Assembly: GCA_023391725.1 (NCBI GenBank)
Contig: JAEWAH010000308.1
Coordinates: 1-6,824, forward strand
Direction: 5' to 3'
DNA length: 6,824 nt
Origin: Bacillota bacterium
GTDB taxonomy: Bacteria > Bacillota > Clostridia > Christensenellales > Aristaeellaceae
How positions within the stretch are numbered: the first letter of the stretch is position 1; every line of letters begins with the position of its first letter. Positions 5,268 through 6,824 of this stretch are shown piece after piece. The notes under the pieces were generated by a model, which saw only the letters and a list, made by a program, of their open reading frames with translations, was not told the DNA's origin and did no database searches. Both the position numbers and the translations under genes were made by a program.

Positions 5268-5435
5268 TCAGCCAGCGGCCTGTTGAGGCTCTTGTGTACG
5301 CGCAAGGAGCTGGCACTGCATCTGATCCAGTTTCCGGCCAAGCCGGATGGCTTCCTTTAGGTCGCCTTGATCATAGCAGCATTCCAGCCTCCGTCTCAGA
5401 AACAATTCTGTTTCTTTCTCTATCGCTCCGCTCAT
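5268..5435 (-). CDS. Small Spo0E-like sporulation regulator (putative Spo0A-P phosphatase family)
   Basis: This is a 55-residue protein. Residues 9-44 fit the Spo0E-like pattern of two short helices joined by a glycine turn: LFLRRRLECCYDQGD (11-25), then LKEAIRLGRKLDQMQCQLL (26-44). Family members dephosphorylate Spo0A~P and hold back sporulation; their signature is SxxLD. Here the serine is replaced by glycine (G33-R-K-L-D37), while the leucine-aspartate pair is kept. The length is typical for clostridial members. The ATG at 5435 is preceded by AGGAGGAG with about 6 nt spacing, an excellent ribosome binding site. The gene has its own predicted promoter and terminator, and nearby Spo0A-type boxes fit the assignment. 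The match rests on a short pattern, so an unrelated small helical protein is possible. The missing serine leaves phosphatase activity uncertain. Confidence 0.65.
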   Translation of the reverse strand: MSGAIEKETELFLRRRLECCYDQGDLKEAIRLGRKLDQMQCQLLARTQEPQQAAG

Positions 5436-5495
5436 CTTGACTCCTCCTCTGCATCGAATTAAATTGATTAAAGAGTTTACCGATATACAACATGT

Positions 5496-5531
5496 AGTGG
5501 TATCTCCTTTCCTAGTACAGCATATACCACT
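5496..5531. promoter_or_regulatory. Inverted repeat across the Spo0E-like promoter (possible operator)
   Basis: AGTGGTAT (5496-5503) and ATACCACT (5524-5531) are perfect 8-bp inverted arms, 20 bp apart. One arm overlaps the predicted minus-strand -10; the other lies just downstream of the predicted start of transcription. On the plus strand the right arm runs into TTTT, so a weak plus-strand terminator is the alternative reading. Confidence 0.4.
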
Positions 5532-5547
5532 TTTTGGTGCATTGCAA
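5519..5547 (-). promoter_or_regulatory. Predicted promoter of the Spo0E-like gene
   Basis: On the minus strand TTGCAA (5542-5547) is followed after 17 bp by TATGCT (complement of 5519-5524). An alternative extended -10, TGGTATATG, overlaps it with a 15-bp spacer. The leader to the start codon would be about 75 nt. Each hexamer is an imperfect match, so confidence is moderate. Confidence 0.45.
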
Positions 5548-5567
5548 CAGCGAAAGCAGGGAGCTTT

Positions 5568-5591
5568 TGTCGAAGTCTGTCATGTGCGACA
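5568..5591. promoter_or_regulatory. Candidate Spo0A boxes
   Basis: TGTCGAA at 5568-5574 is an exact match to the established Spo0A box. TGTCGCA on the minus strand (5585-5591) differs by one base. They lie in inverted orientation, 10 bp apart, and begin about 20 bp upstream of the predicted -35 of the Spo0E-like gene, a usual position for an activator. They could also act on the divergent plus-strand gene at 5750. Confidence 0.45.
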
Positions 5592-5611
5592 ATATTTTTA
5601 TGAAAGGACGC

Positions 5612-5667
5612 GCATATTGCATTTTCGGAAATTATTTTCCAGAATTATTTTGGAAATGCATATGCAT
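5612..5667. promoter_or_regulatory. AT-rich imperfect palindrome with two GCATAT-GCAT boxes
   Basis: GCATATTGCAT (5612-5622) and GCATATGCAT (5658-5667) flank a centre containing GGAAA-ttat-TTTCC (5627-5640). The right box lies within the perfect 12-bp palindrome ATGCATATGCAT (5656-5667). The outer arms pair over about 13 bp with two bulged bases. It sits just upstream of the probable promoter of the membrane protein gene, so it is a candidate operator. Confidence 0.4.
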
Positions 5668-5689
5668 GCACAGGAAAATGTGTTAGGAT
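5661..5689 (+). promoter_or_regulatory. Possible extended -10 promoter of the DUF4282-like gene
   Basis: TGT-TAGGAT (5681-5689) fits an extended -10 (TGn plus a 4-of-6 hexamer). At 17 bp spacing the -35 would be TATGCA (5661-5666), a poor match that overlaps the palindrome. The leader would be about 54 nt. Confidence 0.35.
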
Positions 5690-5749
5690 AGTATCATCTT
5701 GGTACGCAGCCTTCTTTGTGTTCGTGCATAAATGAATGGAGGAAAAGGC

Positions 5750-6824
5750 ATGTACGGCTATTCCGGCAGCGCATCCTGGTCAGCGATCCCTGTGATCATG
5801 ATCATGGCCATTATTGCCGCCATCTATTTGGCCATATATTTCCTTCCCAAATCCAAGAAGGATGCTCAGGGTTCTACCTCCTGGGTATATCAGCTCTTCC
5901 AGTTTTCAAAGCTGTGGATCCCCGATCTGGTCCGGGCGGTCTATGTGGTAGCGGTTTGTTTCGCCATGCTCTACGGGCTTTACTTCATGCTTCTGGGCGG
6001 CAGCTTCCTGGCTGGGCTCTCTATCATGATCTTAACGCCCGTCGTTGCCCGGCTGCTCATGGAAGGCTTTATGGTCCTGTATAACATTCAGGAGGAACTT
6101 GTCCGCATCCGTAAGCGCCTGGAGGATTTGCCGGGAAACAGACTCATCAGCGCCCTGGAGGATGCGTCCGAAGAAGAGGAAGAAAAAGCTGAAGATACGT
6201 CGGAACTCTCCGACGGGGAAACAGAAGCCCCCGATGCCCAGCAGGATGAGCAAGAGGAGCCGATAGCAGCAAAAGATGAAGAAGAACCTTCCTCTGATAT
6301 GGCTGCAGAGTCTTCCAATGGGGATCAGGAATCCCTTGACGGGGACCAAGGCTTGACCCAAGGGGACCAGGTGCTCCTTTCCAGCATTCAGCCGGCAAAG
6401 ACTGAGGAGCAAGCCGAGCCCGCTGAGGAAGCGAAAACGCCCACCGAAGAGCCTAAAGCACCCGCCCCGGCAAAGCCCAAGCCCGCAGCTGCGGGAAAGG
6501 CGCCCGCTAAAGCAGCTCCCAAAGCGGCCAATGGGAATCCCAAGGCTCCCGCTGCCGCGAAACCTGCCGCAGCAAATCCCGCCGCTGCAAATCCGAAGCC
6601 CGCCGGGATGCCCATGCCTCCCACCGGCATGCCCATGATGCCTCCCGCCGGGTTCACGATGCCGCCCGTCGCGATGCCGATGATGCCGGTAAACGGGAAT
6701 CCGAATCAGCGGCCTTCTATCCCCGGGCAGCAGCCTCCCGCAGGGAGCTTTAAGTTCCCCATCGCAGGGCAGCAGACCCCCGCCGGGAACTTAGCGCCCC
6801 CCATCCCCGGTTTGCAGCCGCCTT
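5750..6824 (+). CDS. DUF4282-like membrane protein with long acidic and Ala/Pro/Met-rich C-terminal tail, partial
   Basis: The gene is open from ATG 5750 to the right edge (358 codons, no stop seen). GGAGGA at 5738-5743 lies 6 nt upstream. The first membrane helix is about residues 13-32. Residues about 48-125 resemble DUF4282: FQFSKLWIPDLVRAVYVVAVC, then two helices (about 61-82 and 84-111), with ARLLMEGFMVLYNIQEELVRI (100-120) matching the family's arginine/glutamate helix and 'f.I.e.l..I' end. DUF4282 function is unknown. After residue 135 the chain is disordered: strongly acidic (137-205), then Ala/Pro/Lys-rich (about 218-285), then GMPM-type Met/Pro repeats (286-313). Last come tandem units of 14-15 residues built on IPGQQPPAG, IAGQQTPAG and IPGLQPP (324-358). 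The tail is probably cytoplasmic and may bind partners or span distance. The three-part composition is inferred from sequence alone. Confidence 0.8.
   Translation, partial: MYGYSGSASWSAIPVIMIMAIIAAIYLAIYFLPKSKKDAQGSTSWVYQLFQFSKLWIPDLVRAVYVVAVCFAMLYGLYFMLLGGSFLAGLSIMILTPVVARLLMEGFMVLYNIQEELVRIRKRLEDLPGNRLISALEDASEEEEEKAEDTSELSDGETEAPDAQQDEQEEPIAAKDEEEPSSDMAAESSNGDQESLDGDQGLTQGDQVLLSSIQPAKTEEQAEPAEEAKTPTEEPKAPAPAKPKPAAAGKAPAKAAPKAANGNPKAPAAAKPAAANPAAANPKPAGMPMPPTGMPMMPPAGFTMPPVAMPMMPVNGNPNQRPSIPGQQPPAGSFKFPIAGQQTPAGNLAPPIPGLQPP

Noticed and set aside
4970..5341. N-terminal extension of the F420-ligase-like frame
   Set aside because: The extra 124 codons run across a near-consensus promoter, a terminator and the end of the Spo0E-like gene. 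Their composition is unlike the family, and the internal ATG at 4969 has a strong ribosome binding site.
5437..5691. 84-codon plus-strand frame in the divergent promoter region
   Set aside because: It starts with TTG without a ribosome binding site and crosses the candidate Spo0A boxes and palindromes. The translation shows no domain-like pattern.
1..6824. CRISPR array, tRNA, rRNA, riboswitch or intact transposase
   Set aside because: No regularly spaced direct repeats, no cloverleaf or conserved rRNA segments, no recognisable riboswitch core and no transposase motifs were seen by eye on either strand. A covariance-model search would be the decisive test for RNAs.

Overview
The window looks like part of a chromosome from an anaerobic, spore-forming Firmicute of the Clostridia, probably a gut-type lineage. 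The pointers are a 2-oxoacid:ferredoxin oxidoreductase operon end, a TSCPD-domain protein, an F420-ligase-like protein, a small Spo0E-like sporulation regulator, purine-rich Shine-Dalgarno sites and sigma-A-type promoters. The genes are GC-rich, while the promoter regions near 5440-5750 are AT-rich. The lineage is inferred from gene content only.

Layout. Positions 1-600 (+) are the tail of an operon: the last codons of a probable TPP-binding beta subunit, then the complete gamma subunit. Positions 601-890 hold a perfect 14-bp hairpin and an unexplained spacer. Positions 891-1760 (-) encode a soluble beta-propeller-like protein. Positions 1761-2182 contain no convincing gene, but hold mosaic intergenic repeat sequence. 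Positions 2183-2434 (+) encode a TSCPD protein. Positions 2518-3696 (+) encode a DEAD-box RNA helicase with its own promoter and a TTG start. Positions 3697-4225 are a 529-bp convergent spacer made of repeats and two intrinsic terminators. Positions 4226-4969 (-) encode an F420-0:glutamate-ligase-like protein behind a near-consensus promoter. Positions 5268-5435 (-) encode a 55-residue Spo0E-like protein with its own terminator. Positions 5436-5749 form a divergent regulatory region. From 5750 (+) to the window edge runs a DUF4282-like membrane protein with a long low-complexity C-terminus.

How the parts relate. Most genes look like independent short units, each with its own promoter, terminator or both. 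Only the oxidoreductase subunits form a visible operon. The two most suggestive patterns are non-coding. First, both convergent genes (helicase and F420-ligase-like) end in the same repeat, in the same orientation relative to transcription, starting at or within 3 nt of the stop codon. Second, the region upstream of the Spo0E-like gene carries an exact 7-bp Spo0A box and a near-match in inverted orientation, just upstream of a plausible promoter. That would fit a feedback loop on the sporulation phosphorelay. No CRISPR array, rRNA, tRNA or intact transposase gene was seen, and nothing here can be called a new defence or biosynthetic system.
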